Source of the DNA: Chitinimonas arctica
GTDB taxonomy: Bacteria > Pseudomonadota > Gammaproteobacteria > Burkholderiales > Chitinimonadaceae
Direction of reading: 5' to 3'
Length of the DNA: 64,000 nt
Assembly: GCF_007431345.1 (NCBI RefSeq)
Contig: NZ_CP041730.1
Location: 1,798,001-1,862,000 of the forward strand
Positions within the stretch are counted from its first letter, which is position 1. The number at the start of each line of letters is the position of its first letter. The notes under the pieces are model-generated. The model saw only the letters and a list, made by a program, of their open reading frames with translations. It did not search any database and was not told the DNA's origin. Positions 34,895 through 44,243 of this stretch are shown here, piece after piece. Position numbers and translations under genes: made by a program.

Positions 34895-35266
34895 CTAGCG
34901 GGGCGCGCCCATTATGGTATCGGCGGCGCGATGCTGCCGCAGCAGCTGGAGCATGATGGCATCGCGCTGGTCGGTTTCCGCCCGGGCGAATCGGCGGAAG
35001 CTTTCGCTCGGCAGCCGGCGATATTGGCGCCGGTCGCGGGCGGGATAGACCTGCCGCCAACGCACGAACACCAACCAGGACCAGAGGTCTTCCGCTACCG
35101 GCTCGCTGATCTTCATGATCAAGTCGCGATAGGCAATATAGTCGCCGATATTGGGGCGAGGCCCCGGCTCGGGCAGCTGGCGCTTGACCCGCTTGCCCAG
35201 CATGCCGCGCAGCTGGTCAACCCAGCGGCGCGTGCCTCGATGGCGATAATTAGGCGTGTGATACAT
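34895..35266 (-). CDS. Hypothetical basic protein, 123 aa
   Basis: I do not recognise this protein. It is arginine-rich and likely cytoplasmic, without signal peptide or membrane segment. The ATG at 35266 has AAGG 5 bp upstream, and the frame fits the gap between yebC and the cyclase gene. A tryptophan-containing middle (DLWSWLVFVRWRQVYPARDRR) could be amphipathic. Coding status rests on length, ribosome site and context only. Confidence 0.6.
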   Translation of the reverse strand: MYHTPNYRHRGTRRWVDQLRGMLGKRVKRQLPEPGPRPNIGDYIAYRDLIMKISEPVAEDLWSWLVFVRWRQVYPARDRRQYRRLPSESFRRFARAETDQRDAIMLQLLRQHRAADTIMGAPR

Positions 35267-35301
35267 AGGTGCCTTTCCGGGCGTACCGCCGTGCTGCTGA
35301 T

Positions 35302-36027
35302 TTATTCATCCATGATGGCAGTGGTATAGACCTCTTGCACATCATCCAGGCTCTCCAGCGCATCGATCAGCTTCTGCATCTTCAACGCATCATCCCCCTC
35401 CAGCGGGGTTTCGGCCTGCGCCTTCATGGTCGCCTCGCCCATCTCGGCCTTGAAACCGGCGGCTTCCAGCGTTTCCTTGATGGTCACGAAGTCGTAGGGA
35501 GGGGTAATCACTTCGATCGAACCATCCTCGTTGCTCACCACATCGTCCGCGCCCGCTTCCAGCGCGGCTTCCATCAATGCGTCCTCATTGGTGCCGGGCG
35601 CGAAGATCAGATAGCCGCAATGCTTGAACTGGAAGGATACGCAGCCGTCGGTACCCATATTGCCGCCGTACTTGCTAAAGGCATGCCGTACATCAGCCAC
35701 GGTGCGGGTCTTGTTGTCGGTCAGGCAATCCACCATCACCGCAGCGCCACCAATGCCATATCCTTCATAGCGGGTTTCCAGGTAATCCACCCCTTCCAGA
35801 TTACCGGCGCCCCGATCGATAGCACGCTGGATATTATCCTTGGGCATATTGGCGCCAAGCGCCTTGTCCACGGCCAGGCGCAGGCGCGGATTGGTCGCCG
35901 GATCGGGATCGCCCATTTTAGCGGCAACGGTGATTTCCTTGATCAGACGGGTAAAAAGCTGCCCCCGCTTCGCGTCTTGACGACCCTTGCGGTGTTGAAT
36001 ATTTGCCCACTTGGAATGGCCTGCCAT
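35302..36027 (-). CDS. YebC/PmpR family DNA-binding regulator
   Basis: A 241-residue YebC-family protein. The N-terminus MAGHSKWANIQHRKGRQD is diagnostic, and the family-wide NIQRAIDRGAG and GYGIGGAAVMVDCLTDN segments follow. Family members bind DNA as regulators, and some have been linked to relief of ribosome stalling at proline stretches. It is probably transcribed alone, 35 bp before the hypothetical basic protein gene. Confidence 0.95.
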   Translation of the reverse strand: MAGHSKWANIQHRKGRQDAKRGQLFTRLIKEITVAAKMGDPDPATNPRLRLAVDKALGANMPKDNIQRAIDRGAGNLEGVDYLETRYEGYGIGGAAVMVDCLTDNKTRTVADVRHAFSKYGGNMGTDGCVSFQFKHCGYLIFAPGTNEDALMEAALEAGADDVVSNEDGSIEVITPPYDFVTIKETLEAAGFKAEMGEATMKAQAETPLEGDDALKMQKLIDALESLDDVQEVYTTAIMDE

Positions 36028-36244
36028 GATTTAAACCTCACGTATCAGGAAATACTGAATAAACCCGAAATGACGCCGGCGCGAAGATAGGCCGCTTTAG
36101 CGCGCATTGATGATTTTTTGCAGCAGTCCCTGGCAATTCATCGGAAGTCGACGATTTTAGCACAGCGTCCGCGCGGGCTGATTTGCCGCAATTCAAACGC
36201 TCTTCTACACTGCAACTCCCCTTATCCTTACACCGGAGTTCGCC

Positions 36245-36541
36245 ATGAAACATCTTACGCTTCTCGCCTTCGCGCTTTGCACCCTCGGAATGGCGCATGC
36301 GGCCGACGAGCCCAACAAGCAGCAGAGCAAGATGGGTCAGTGCAACAAGGATGCCGGCGACAAGAAAGGCGACGAGCGCAAAAAATTCATGAGCGAATGC
36401 CTGAAGACCAAGGTGGTCACCCAGCAAAGCAAAATGAAAACCTGCAACCAGGAAGCCACCGGCAAGAAGGGCGACGAGCGCAAGAAATTCATGAGCGAAT
36501 GCTTGAAAAAGCCGGCCGAGGCAGCGGAAAAGACTTCCTGA
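36245..36541 (+). CDS. PsiF repeat protein, secreted
   Basis: A 98-residue protein with a signal peptide (residues 1-19, ending in AHAAD). Two near-identical PsiF repeats follow, each of the form QQSKM..CN.(D/E)A..KKGDERKKFMSECLK, at about residues 25-55 and 59-89. Each repeat has two cysteines that could pair. PsiF was first seen as a phosphate-starvation-induced gene in E. coli, but the function is not established. A GGAG lies 6 bp before the ATG. Divergent from yebC. Confidence 0.88.
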   Translation: MKHLTLLAFALCTLGMAHAADEPNKQQSKMGQCNKDAGDKKGDERKKFMSECLKTKVVTQQSKMKTCNQEATGKKGDERKKFMSECLKKPAEAAEKTS

Positions 36542-36558
36542 GCCGCCCTCTTCACGAA

Positions 36559-37539
36559 TCAGCGTGAGCCGCCGCGCGGATGATGCGCGGCATGCAGGCT
36601 GGCCAGCCTCGCCTTGGCGACATGGGTATAGATTTGCGTGGTGGTGATATCGGCGTGGCCCAGCAGCAATTGCACCACCCGCAAATCGGCGCCGTGATTG
36701 ACCAGATGGGTGGCGAAGGCATGGCGCAAGACATGCGGGCTCAAGCGGGAAGCAGGGATATCCGCGCCGAGGGCATGCTGTTTGACGATGTACCAAAAGC
36801 CTTGCCGGGTCATCGGCTCGCCGTGGGCATTGAGGAAGGCGATGGGATGGGCTCGCCCGCCAAGCAACTCGGGCCTGGCCTGCGCCAGATAGAGGCGAAA
36901 CGCCTGCTGTGCCGGCTGGCCCATGGGAACCAGGCGGGTCTTGTTGCCCTTGCCCTGCTCGATCCGGATCGAACCCTCATTCAAGTTCACGGCGGCCAAG
37001 GACAGCGCCACCAATTCGGACACCCGTAGGCCGCTCGCATACATCAACTCCAGCATGGCACGGTCGCGCACGCCTAGCGGCGTATCCGGCCTGGGCGCCG
37101 CCAGGATGGCCTCCACTTCGCGCTCGGACAGCGTCTTGGGCAGCGGTCGCGTCAGTCGCGGCCCTTCCAGCTCGGCGGTCGGATCCAATGCCAGCTGTTC
37201 CAGCTCCAGCCAATAGCGGTAATAGCGACGTAAAGCCGACAGCAAGCGCGCGCGCGAAGCGGGATTCTTACCTCTCGCCATCGTCGCCAGCTTGCGCTTG
37301 TCCGGCTCGGACAGGGATTTGCAGGCCTCATGGTTGGCCGCCATGGTGGCAAGAAAATCCCGCAAGTGCTCAGCTGTCGCGGTGAAGCTGTCCCGCTCGC
37401 ACGCCGCCAGCCAGCCCGCCCATTGCAACAGGTCACGCCGGTAATTGCTGGCAGTATGTTGGGACCAGCCGTCGGACAGCCAGGTAGCATCCAGAAACGT
37501 ATCGATACGCCCCAGATCCGCGGGAGAAGGGTGAGACAT
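36559..37539 (-). CDS. xerD: Tyrosine recombinase XerD
   Basis: Site-specific recombinase acting with XerC at dif to resolve chromosome dimers. The N-terminal SAM-like DNA-binding domain covers about residues 10-100. The catalytic domain shows the first Arg in YASGLRVSELVALS, HVLRHAFATHLVNHGADLRVVQ with the H-x-x-R pair, the LLGHADITTTQIYTHV box and the nucleophilic Tyr. The ATG at 37539 is chosen as GGAG lies 5 bp upstream; the open frame runs on without resemblance. XerD is favoured over XerC from overall sequence. It lies head-on to psiF. Confidence 0.92.
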   Translation of the reverse strand: MSHPSPADLGRIDTFLDATWLSDGWSQHTASNYRRDLLQWAGWLAACERDSFTATAEHLRDFLATMAANHEACKSLSEPDKRKLATMARGKNPASRARLLSALRRYYRYWLELEQLALDPTAELEGPRLTRPLPKTLSEREVEAILAAPRPDTPLGVRDRAMLELMYASGLRVSELVALSLAAVNLNEGSIRIEQGKGNKTRLVPMGQPAQQAFRLYLAQARPELLGGRAHPIAFLNAHGEPMTRQGFWYIVKQHALGADIPASRLSPHVLRHAFATHLVNHGADLRVVQLLLGHADITTTQIYTHVAKARLASLHAAHHPRGGSR

Positions 37540-37561
37540 CATCGCTCCAGCCGAACATGAA

Positions 37562-37593
37562 AAAACGCGAGCATCTTGCGATACTCGCGTTTT
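37562..37593 (-). terminator. Terminator after rplS
   Basis: AAAACGCGAG (37562-37571) and CTCGCGTTTT (37584-37593) form a 10-bp stem extended by a few inner pairs. Read on the minus strand it ends in a run of T residues, closing the rpsP-rimM-trmD-rplS transcript. Confidence 0.85.
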
Positions 37594-37614
37594 CCAGGAC
37601 AAGCGCTAAACCGC

Positions 37615-37995
37615 TTACTTCGCGGCAGCCACGACCTTGCGGGCCGGCAGCTTTTCCTTGATACGTGCGGACTTGCCCGAACGATCGCGCAGATAGTAAA
37701 GCTTGGCACGGCGAACATCGCCGCGACGCTTCACTTCGATAGCGGCAACCAGTGGCGAGTAAGTCTGGAAGGTACGCTCGACGCCTTCGCCCGAAGAAAT
37801 CTTGCGGACGATAAAGGCGCTGTTCAGACCGCGGTTACGCTTGGCGATAACGACGCCTTCGTAAGCCTGCAGACGTTCGCGGGTGCCTTCCTTGACCTTC
37901 ACTTGCACGATGACGGTGTCACCGGGAGCGAAATCGGGGATGGTCTTGCCCAGACGGGCGATTTCTTCTTGTTCCAGGATCTGGATCAGATTCAT
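37615..37995 (-). CDS. rplS: Ribosomal protein L19
   Basis: A 126-residue L19 of the 50S subunit, at the interface with the 30S subunit. The start at 37995 (MNLIQILEQEEIARL) matches Neisseriales L19 and has a GGAG 8 bp upstream; an in-frame GTG at 38001 is rejected. The conserved PDFAPGDTVIVQVKVKEG and RRGDVRRAKLYYLRDRSGK segments are intact. Last gene of the operon. Confidence 0.97.
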   Translation of the reverse strand: MNLIQILEQEEIARLGKTIPDFAPGDTVIVQVKVKEGTRERLQAYEGVVIAKRNRGLNSAFIVRKISSGEGVERTFQTYSPLVAAIEVKRRGDVRRAKLYYLRDRSGKSARIKEKLPARKVVAAAK

Positions 37996-38000
37996 TTGCA

Positions 38001-38789
38001 CTACTCCGTGTGCGAAGCTTGTTCCTTCTCATCGCGGCCAGCCCGATATTCGGCCTGGAACTCGCGGAGAAGCCGAGCTTCCTCTTTTGTCAGCTGGCGC
38101 TTTTCCAGCAGCTCGGGCCGACGCAACCACGTCCGCCCCAGCGACTGCTTCAATCGCCAGCACCTGATCGCCGCATGGTTGCCGGACAGCAAAACCGCCG
38201 GTACGTCCATGCCACGATATACCTCGGGACGGGTGTAATGCGGGCAATCGAGCAACCCGTCCACAAAACTGTCTTCCTGTGCCGAGGCGATGTCATTCAA
38301 CACGCCCGGCAATTGCCGCACCAAGGAATCGATCAACACCATGGCCGGCAACTCGCCGCCCGAAAGCACGTAATCGCCGATGGAGATTTCTTCATCCACC
38401 TGTCGCGCGATCACCCGCTCGTCGACCCCTTCGTACCGGCCCGCCAGTACGATCAGGCCAGGCTCGGCCAATAGGCGCATCACCACCTCGTGCTGCAGCG
38501 GCGCGCCCTGCGGCGACATATAGACCAAGCGCGGCCGCGCCACGCCGGCAGCCATCTGCGCTGCCCTGGCTGCCTCGATGGCCGATTCCAGCGGCTCCGG
38601 CAACATCACCATGCCGGGACCGCCGCCATAGGGGCGGTCGTCCACGCGGCGATAGTTACCGGTGCTGTAGTCGCGCGGATTCCAGCAGTGCAGATCAAAA
38701 ATGGCTTGATCGCGTGCCCGCTGGGTTACGCCATGTTGCGCGATAGCGTCGAACATGGCGGGAAAAATCGTGATGACGTCGAACCGCAC
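38001..38789 (-). CDS. trmD: tRNA (guanine-37-N1) methyltransferase TrmD
   Basis: Methylates G37 next to the anticodon to prevent frameshifting. The 262-residue SPOUT enzyme has the trefoil-knot S-adenosylmethionine site with LSGGELPAMVLIDSLVRQLPGVL near residues 141-163. The start codon is GTG at 38789. The stop lies 5 bp before the rplS ATG and the gene begins right after rimM, in the usual order. Confidence 0.97.
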   Translation of the reverse strand: MRFDVITIFPAMFDAIAQHGVTQRARDQAIFDLHCWNPRDYSTGNYRRVDDRPYGGGPGMVMLPEPLESAIEAARAAQMAAGVARPRLVYMSPQGAPLQHEVVMRLLAEPGLIVLAGRYEGVDERVIARQVDEEISIGDYVLSGGELPAMVLIDSLVRQLPGVLNDIASAQEDSFVDGLLDCPHYTRPEVYRGMDVPAVLLSGNHAAIRCWRLKQSLGRTWLRRPELLEKRQLTKEEARLLREFQAEYRAGRDEKEQASHTE

Positions 38790-38790
38790 G

Positions 38791-39339
38791 TCAGTAGTCC
38801 AGGCCCCAATCGACCTTGATCACCCGGGCCGTTTGATCGATATCGAGCACAACCGGCCCGATAAACGGAATCAAACGCTCGGTCTTGCCATCCTTCACCA
38901 CCAGCACATCGTTCGCGCCGGTACTGAGGAGTTCATCCACCGCGCCCAGCGACTCTCCCTGCAGATTGACCACCGCCAGGCCGATCAGATCGGCCCAGTA
39001 GTATTCACCTTCTTCCGCCGGAGGCATCTCGGAGCGAGGCACAGCGACCGTCATACCCTTGAGTGCAAAGGCAATATCACGATCAGCCACACCCGTCAGC
39101 TTGGCCGACAGGCTTTTAGGTTGGCTATTGCCCTCTTCAACCTGGTAGGCGCGCCAATTACCGTCGCGGCCCAACCACCAGGTCTTGTAGTCGAACAGGC
39201 TATCGGCGTACTGGGTGTCGGCAACAACCTTGACCCAGCCACGTATGCCGAAGGCGCCCGCGACAAATCCCATCGGCACCAGGTCGGCCGGTACACCGGC
39301 CTGCGGCGCAACGATGGGTTGCTGGCTTAGCGGCGTCAT
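38791..39339 (-). CDS. rimM: 16S rRNA processing protein RimM
   Basis: Assembly factor that binds ribosomal protein S19 and helps 30S maturation. The N-terminal beta-barrel begins PMGFVAGAFGIRGWVKV, and the PRC-barrel half has YYWADLIGLAVVNLQGE. The start is uncertain: the ATG at 39339 is used, but an in-frame GTG at 39363, directly after the rpsP stop, would add eight residues. No clear ribosome-binding site distinguishes them. Confidence 0.95.
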   Translation of the reverse strand: MTPLSQQPIVAPQAGVPADLVPMGFVAGAFGIRGWVKVVADTQYADSLFDYKTWWLGRDGNWRAYQVEEGNSQPKSLSAKLTGVADRDIAFALKGMTVAVPRSEMPPAEEGEYYWADLIGLAVVNLQGESLGAVDELLSTGANDVLVVKDGKTERLIPFIGPVVLDIDQTARVIKVDWGLDY

Positions 39340-39363
39340 AGCAGCGCTAGCGACTTTCGGCAC

Positions 39364-39606
39364 TTAAGCCGGCAGACGCTTGACGAGTTTCTTGACGCTG
39401 TCGGCCATTTGGGCGCCATTGGCGATCCAGTGGTTCAGACGGTCGGCGGCGATGCGCGTACCTTCTTCACCTTCCTTGGCGCCTGGGTTATGGAAGCCGA
39501 GACGTTCGATAAAGCGGCCGTCGCGGCGGCAGCGCTTGTCGGCCACGACCACATTGAAGAACGGACGATCCTTGGCGCCACCACGGGCAAGACGAATCAC
39601 AACCAT
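39364..39606 (-). CDS. rpsP: Ribosomal protein S16
   Basis: An 80-residue S16 of the 30S subunit (MVVIRLARGGAKDRPFFNVVVAD N-terminus, RFIERLGFHNP core). First gene of the rpsP-rimM-trmD-rplS operon and 84 bp downstream of ffh's stop region, on the same strand. The gap before it to ffh contains no further gene. Confidence 0.97.
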   Translation of the reverse strand: MVVIRLARGGAKDRPFFNVVVADKRCRRDGRFIERLGFHNPGAKEGEEGTRIAADRLNHWIANGAQMADSVKKLVKRLPA

Positions 39607-39696
39607 TGTTTGTTCCTAAATCGGTTAGGCGGAAAAAGGCGCGGATTTTACATCCGACACCATGAAACTAGCAAGAACATCTTGCAACTCAAGGCA

Positions 39697-41046
39697 TTAC
39701 ATGCCGGGCAGCATGCCCTTCATGCCCTTCATCAGCTTGAACATATTCTTGCCGGAAAACTGCTTCATCATCTTTTGCATGTCTTCGAACTGCTTCAGCA
39801 GCCGATTGACTTCCTGCACGCTGACGCCGGAACCCACGGCGATCCGGCGCTTGCGGCTGGCCTTGAGCAATTCGGGCTTGCGGCGCTCCTGCGGCGTCAT
39901 GGCATTGATGATGCCCTCCACCCTGCGCATCGCCTTGTCGGCATCCGGCCCCTGCATGGCCTGGCTCATCTGGCCCATGCCGGGCAACTTGTCGATCAGG
40001 CCGGCCATGCCGCCCATCTTCTTCATCTGCTGAATCTGCGACTTGAAGTCTTCCAGATCGAAACCCTTGCCGGTCTTCATCTTCTTGGCGAGCTTCTCGG
40101 CCTCTTCCACATCGACGTTCTGCTGCACCTGCTCGATCAAGCTCAGTACGTCGCCCATACCGAGAATGCGCGAAGCCATCCGCTCGGGATGGAAGGGCTC
40201 CAGGCCACCGACCTTTTCGCCCACGCCGACAAATTTGATCGGTTTGCCGGTGACATGGCGCACCGACAGCGCGGCGCCACCGCGCGAATCGCCGTCCAGC
40301 TTGGTCAGGATAATGCCGGTCAGCGGCAAGGCCTCGCCAAACGCCTTGGCGGTATTGACCGCGTCCTGGCCCTGCATGGCATCCACCACGAACAGGGTTT
40401 CGACCGGATTGAGCGCCGCATGCAGCTGCTTGATCTCGGCCATCATCGCTTCATCGATGGCCAAACGGCCGGCGGTATCGACAATCAGCACATCGAAGAA
40501 ATGGCGCTTGGCATGGTCGAGCGCCGCCCGCGCGATATCGATAGGCAGCTGCCCCGGATCGGACGGGAACCATTCCGCCCCCACCTGCCCGGCCAGCAAT
40601 TTGAGCTGTTCGATGGCAGCCGGCCGATAAACGTCGGCCGACACCACCAGCACCTTCTTCTTTGATTCATCCTTGAGTTTCTTGGCCAGCTTGCCGGTGG
40701 TGGTGGTCTTGCCGGCCCCCTGCAGGCCGGCCATCAGCACGATGGCCGGCGGCACCGCCGCCAGGTTGAGCGCGTCGTTATGCTCGCCCATCAGCTTCTT
40801 CAGCTCGTCGTGTACCACGCCGATAACCGCCTGGCCGGGGGTCAGGCTACCCATCACCTCATGGCCCAGCGCGCGCTCCTTTACCTGCGCCACGAAGGTC
40901 TTCACCACCGGCAGCGCCACGTCCGCCTCCAGCAATGCCATGCGGACCTCGCGCATGGCGTCCGAGATATTGTCCTCGCTGAGCCGCGCGTGACCGCGCA
41001 GGTTTTTCACAACAGATGACAGGCGGCTTTGCAGGTTGTCGAACAT
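39697..41046 (-). CDS. ffh: Signal recognition particle protein Ffh
   Basis: A 449-residue SRP GTPase that binds signal sequences of nascent membrane proteins and delivers ribosomes to FtsY. The G1 motif GLQGAGKTTTTGKLA is near residues 104-118, DTAGR near 190 and TKLDGDSRGG near 245; the C-terminal M domain is rich in methionine (MKKMGGMAGLIDKLPGMGQM). The ATG at 41046 begins the family-typical MFDNLQSRLSSVVKNL. Divergent from ypjD. Confidence 0.97.
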   Translation of the reverse strand: MFDNLQSRLSSVVKNLRGHARLSEDNISDAMREVRMALLEADVALPVVKTFVAQVKERALGHEVMGSLTPGQAVIGVVHDELKKLMGEHNDALNLAAVPPAIVLMAGLQGAGKTTTTGKLAKKLKDESKKKVLVVSADVYRPAAIEQLKLLAGQVGAEWFPSDPGQLPIDIARAALDHAKRHFFDVLIVDTAGRLAIDEAMMAEIKQLHAALNPVETLFVVDAMQGQDAVNTAKAFGEALPLTGIILTKLDGDSRGGAALSVRHVTGKPIKFVGVGEKVGGLEPFHPERMASRILGMGDVLSLIEQVQQNVDVEEAEKLAKKMKTGKGFDLEDFKSQIQQMKKMGGMAGLIDKLPGMGQMSQAMQGPDADKAMRRVEGIINAMTPQERRKPELLKASRKRRIAVGSGVSVQEVNRLLKQFEDMQKMMKQFSGKNMFKLMKGMKGMLPGM

Positions 41047-41136
41047 AGGAGCAATTCTCAATAGGCGCCGGGCGGCGCTCTGTTAAACTCGAACACGTAA
41101 GTTTACCTGACTTGCTCACGCTTCTATCAAGCCTTC

Positions 41137-41955
41137 ATGCCTATACTTCATCCGCATTTCGCCACATTGATCTGGCTCGGCTATGTCGCACTGGCTGCCT
41201 GGGCCTGGTACAACCACCGCAACCCCGCCAACAGCGGCCGGCCCTATCGCCACACCCCGGCGCACTGGCTGCTGGGTGGGTTGCTGCTTATCCACGCTCC
41301 CTTGGCATTTTTCCCGCTGGCCAGCACCCTGCCGCATTTTGGCGCCCGCGAAGCCTTGGCGCTGCTGACCTGGGTTGCCGTGCTGATTTTTTGGGTGGCG
41401 GCCTGGCCCATCCGGCTGGACGGCTTGCAAACCATCCTGCTGCCGGTCGCGGCCTTCTCCCTGGGCATCGGCCTGCTGGTTCCCGCCGGCCACGCCACGC
41501 CCTGGCTGATCTCGCCACTGATGCAGGCGCATTTCGCCATCGCCATGCTGGCCTACGGCTTCCTGGCGGTTGCCGCCGGCCTTGCCGTACTGATGCGCCT
41601 GGCCGACCACGAACTGCACCACCCCTCGCGCGGCCTGCTGCACCAGCTCCCGCCCCTGCTCGCGCTGGAGCGTTTATTGTTTTCCACCCTCAGCCTGGGC
41701 TTCACCCTGCTTACCGCCACCCTGGCGACGGGGGCCATATTCGCCGAGGAGCTGTTCGGCCACTCGCTGATCCTCAATCACAAGATCGTCTTTTCCTTGG
41801 CTGCCTGGACGGTTTTCGGCGCCCTGCTGTGGGGACGCCAAACACGCGGCTGGCGCGGCCGCATCGCGGTGAACTGGACCCTGGCCGGCTTTACCTTGCT
41901 CTTGCTAGCCTATATTGGCAGCCGCTTCGTCCTGGACGCAGTACTACACCGTTAA
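41137..41955 (+). CDS. CcsA/YpjD-family cytochrome c assembly protein
   Basis: A 272-residue polytopic membrane protein with about eight hydrophobic helices. It belongs to the CcsA/HemX/YpjD family (cytochrome c biogenesis-like, haem handling), shown by HAHFAIAMLAYGFLAVAAGLAVLM-type helices and the late LNHKIVFSLAAWTVFGALLWGR segment. In Betaproteobacteria this gene regularly sits between ffh and pilB, as here. Its function in the family is not settled. Confidence 0.9.
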   Translation: MPILHPHFATLIWLGYVALAAWAWYNHRNPANSGRPYRHTPAHWLLGGLLLIHAPLAFFPLASTLPHFGAREALALLTWVAVLIFWVAAWPIRLDGLQTILLPVAAFSLGIGLLVPAGHATPWLISPLMQAHFAIAMLAYGFLAVAAGLAVLMRLADHELHHPSRGLLHQLPPLLALERLLFSTLSLGFTLLTATLATGAIFAEELFGHSLILNHKIVFSLAAWTVFGALLWGRQTRGWRGRIAVNWTLAGFTLLLLAYIGSRFVLDAVLHR

Positions 41956-42505
41956 GAAGGTGAAGCAAAAAGACAGCACGGGGAGGGGTTTGCGCACGAC
42001 CGATTCAAATAGTCAGTGCAACTTCCCCTCGTTCAATAATCCCCACCGCCCCCGCATCACCAAGTCCGAATATAGCCACGCCTCGCAACATTCTGAAAAC
42101 CGCGTGCGCATCGCTTTTTATCGCTTTCCATCGCCGAATCGCTTCGCAAAAACGGCGTACCCGGCCGCGTGCCATTTGCACGGTAAAGGATTTGTAAGCC
42201 TTATATCCAGCATTGCAACATAAGGATTTACTGTCATCCACATCGTTTTTCGGCTATAAAAACCAGGCGGAATAAGGCTTTCTCGCTTTACAGACGAACT
42301 TGACAAAGGCATTATTTGTGCCAGCCTCCATAAACGGCGTAGTTCGCGCCAGGAATGCTCCGAACGGGTATTCATACTGAACGTGGCCCGACACCCGGCA
42401 TAGCCAGGTGCAAGCAAGATGATGAATAAACAACGTATTCTTCATCCATGCCCGTTTGGTACTTGTTCGGAATTTCAGCCTTAAATCAGCAAGGACGCAT
42501 GACAC
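41956..42505. other. 550-bp gap upstream of pilB, no supported gene
   Basis: Only short open frames without ribosome-binding sites or recognisable products are present. The region is less GC-rich than the neighbouring genes. A TTGACA (about 42300) could be a promoter element but lacks a good -10 at the right distance, and I could not see a convincing sigma-54 GG-N10-GC site before pilB. Confidence 0.55.
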
Positions 42506-44218
42506 ATGGCGCAAGCCCCTTCCCCACTCTCCGGCATCGCCCGCGCGCTCGTCCAGCAAGGCCGCCTGCAAGAGGCCGATGCGGAAGCGATTCAGATTCA
42601 GGCGCAAAACGGCAATAACCATTTCGTACAGGCCCTGGTAGCCAGTAAAAAATTATCGGCCCTGGAAGTTGCGGAGTTCGCTTCCAACACGTTTGGCTAT
42701 CCCATGCTGGACCTGGCGCAAATGGACGCCGCCTATATTCCCTCCGGCGTACTCGATGTCAAGCTGATGCAGAGCCGACGTATCGCGCCGCTCTACAAAC
42801 GCGGCACCAAGCTATTCGTCGCCATTTCCGACCCGACCTTCCTGCAGGCATTGGAAGATGCCAAGTTCCAGACCGGCACCGTGATCGAGCCGGTGGTAGT
42901 GGAGGATCAAAAACTCGGCCAGTTGATCGAGAAGCTGGTGGAAGCGACCGGCTCCAACCTTAAAGACATGGTGGTCGATCAGGAAGACCTCAATCTGGCG
43001 GGCGGCGAAGAAGCCGCGGCGGAACCCGACGTCGGCTCGGCCGAGGTGGATGACGCACCGGTCGTGAAATACATCCAGAAGATCCTGCTGGACGCCATCA
43101 ACGGCGGCGCCTCCGACATCCATTTCGAACCCTACGAGAAGTTCTACCGCATCCGCTACCGGATCGACGGGGTGCTGCGCGAAATCGCCACACCGCCGCT
43201 GGCCATCAAGGACAAGATGTCCTCGCGGATCAAGGTGATCTCCAAGCTCGACATCTCGGAAAAGCGCGTCCCGCAGGATGGCCGCATGCGGTTGGTACTG
43301 TCCAAGACGCGGGCGATCGACTTCCGGGTGTCCACGCTGCCCACCCTGTTCGGCGAGAAGATTTGTATGCGTATCCTGGACCCCAGCTCCGCCACGCTGG
43401 GGATCGATGCGCTGGGTTACGAGCCGGACCAGAAGGCCGCCTTGCTGGAGGCCGTGCACCGCCCCTACGGCATGGTGCTGGTGACCGGCCCGACCGGTTC
43501 GGGCAAGACCGTTTCGCTATATACCTGCCTCAATATCCTGAATGAGCCGGGTATCAATATTTCCACGGCGGAAGACCCGGCCGAAATCAACCTGCCGGGG
43601 ATCAACCAGGTCAACGTGAACGACAAGGCCGGCCTGACCTTTGCCGCCGCCTTGAAGTCGTTCCTGCGCCAGGATCCGGACATCATCATGGTGGGTGAAA
43701 TCCGCGACCTGGAAACGGCCGACATCTCCATCAAGGCCGCCCAAACCGGCCACATGGTGTTCTCCACCCTGCATACCAATGACGCCCCGGCGACCTTGTC
43801 GCGGATGTTGAATATGGGTATCGCGCCATTCAATATCGCTTCTTCGGTCATCCTGATTACCGGCCAACGGCTGGCGCGCAAGCTATGCACCGCCTGCAAG
43901 AAGCCGCTGGACATCCCGCCCGAAGCCTTGCTGAGCGCGGGCTTTTCCGAAGAAGACCTCGATGGCAGCTGGCAACCTTATGGCCCGGTGGGCTGCGATA
44001 TCTGCAAAGGCACCGGCTACAAGGGACGAGTTGGCATCTATCAGGTCATGCCGATTTCGGAAGAAATGCAGCGCATCATCATGGCGCAAGGAAATTCCAT
44101 CGACATTGCCGACCAGGCCAAGCGCGAAGGTGTTCGCGACCTGCGCCAGTCGGGCCTGTTGAAGGTCAAACAAGGCATGACCTCGCTGACGGAAGTCGAA
44201 GCGGTAACCAACGAATAA
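42506..44218 (+). CDS. pilB: Type IV pilus assembly ATPase PilB
   Basis: The extension motor of type IV pili. The 570-residue protein has the N-terminal MshEN domain (about residues 10-150), Walker A GPTGSGKT at residues 328-335, the Asp box and Walker B in DPDIIMVGEIRDLETA, the HTLHTND-type His box, and a zinc-binding tetracysteine motif (C461, C464, C497, C500). These features separate PilB from the retraction motor PilT. pilC follows after 25 bp, then pilD, giving the classic pilBCD order. Confidence 0.97.
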   Translation: MAQAPSPLSGIARALVQQGRLQEADAEAIQIQAQNGNNHFVQALVASKKLSALEVAEFASNTFGYPMLDLAQMDAAYIPSGVLDVKLMQSRRIAPLYKRGTKLFVAISDPTFLQALEDAKFQTGTVIEPVVVEDQKLGQLIEKLVEATGSNLKDMVVDQEDLNLAGGEEAAAEPDVGSAEVDDAPVVKYIQKILLDAINGGASDIHFEPYEKFYRIRYRIDGVLREIATPPLAIKDKMSSRIKVISKLDISEKRVPQDGRMRLVLSKTRAIDFRVSTLPTLFGEKICMRILDPSSATLGIDALGYEPDQKAALLEAVHRPYGMVLVTGPTGSGKTVSLYTCLNILNEPGINISTAEDPAEINLPGINQVNVNDKAGLTFAAALKSFLRQDPDIIMVGEIRDLETADISIKAAQTGHMVFSTLHTNDAPATLSRMLNMGIAPFNIASSVILITGQRLARKLCTACKKPLDIPPEALLSAGFSEEDLDGSWQPYGPVGCDICKGTGYKGRVGIYQVMPISEEMQRIIMAQGNSIDIADQAKREGVRDLRQSGLLKVKQGMTSLTEVEAVTNE

Positions 44219-44243
44219 GGCCCACGGGTCAAGGAGCAATGGC

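Noticed and set aside
39670..39684. GCAAGA/TCTTGC hairpin downstream of rpsP
   Set aside because: Only 6 bp with a 3-nt loop and no T-run; too weak to call a terminator.
42452..42490. Sigma-54 promoter upstream of pilB
   Set aside because: TTGGTACTTGTTCGG has the GG but lacks the GC at the required 10-bp spacing.
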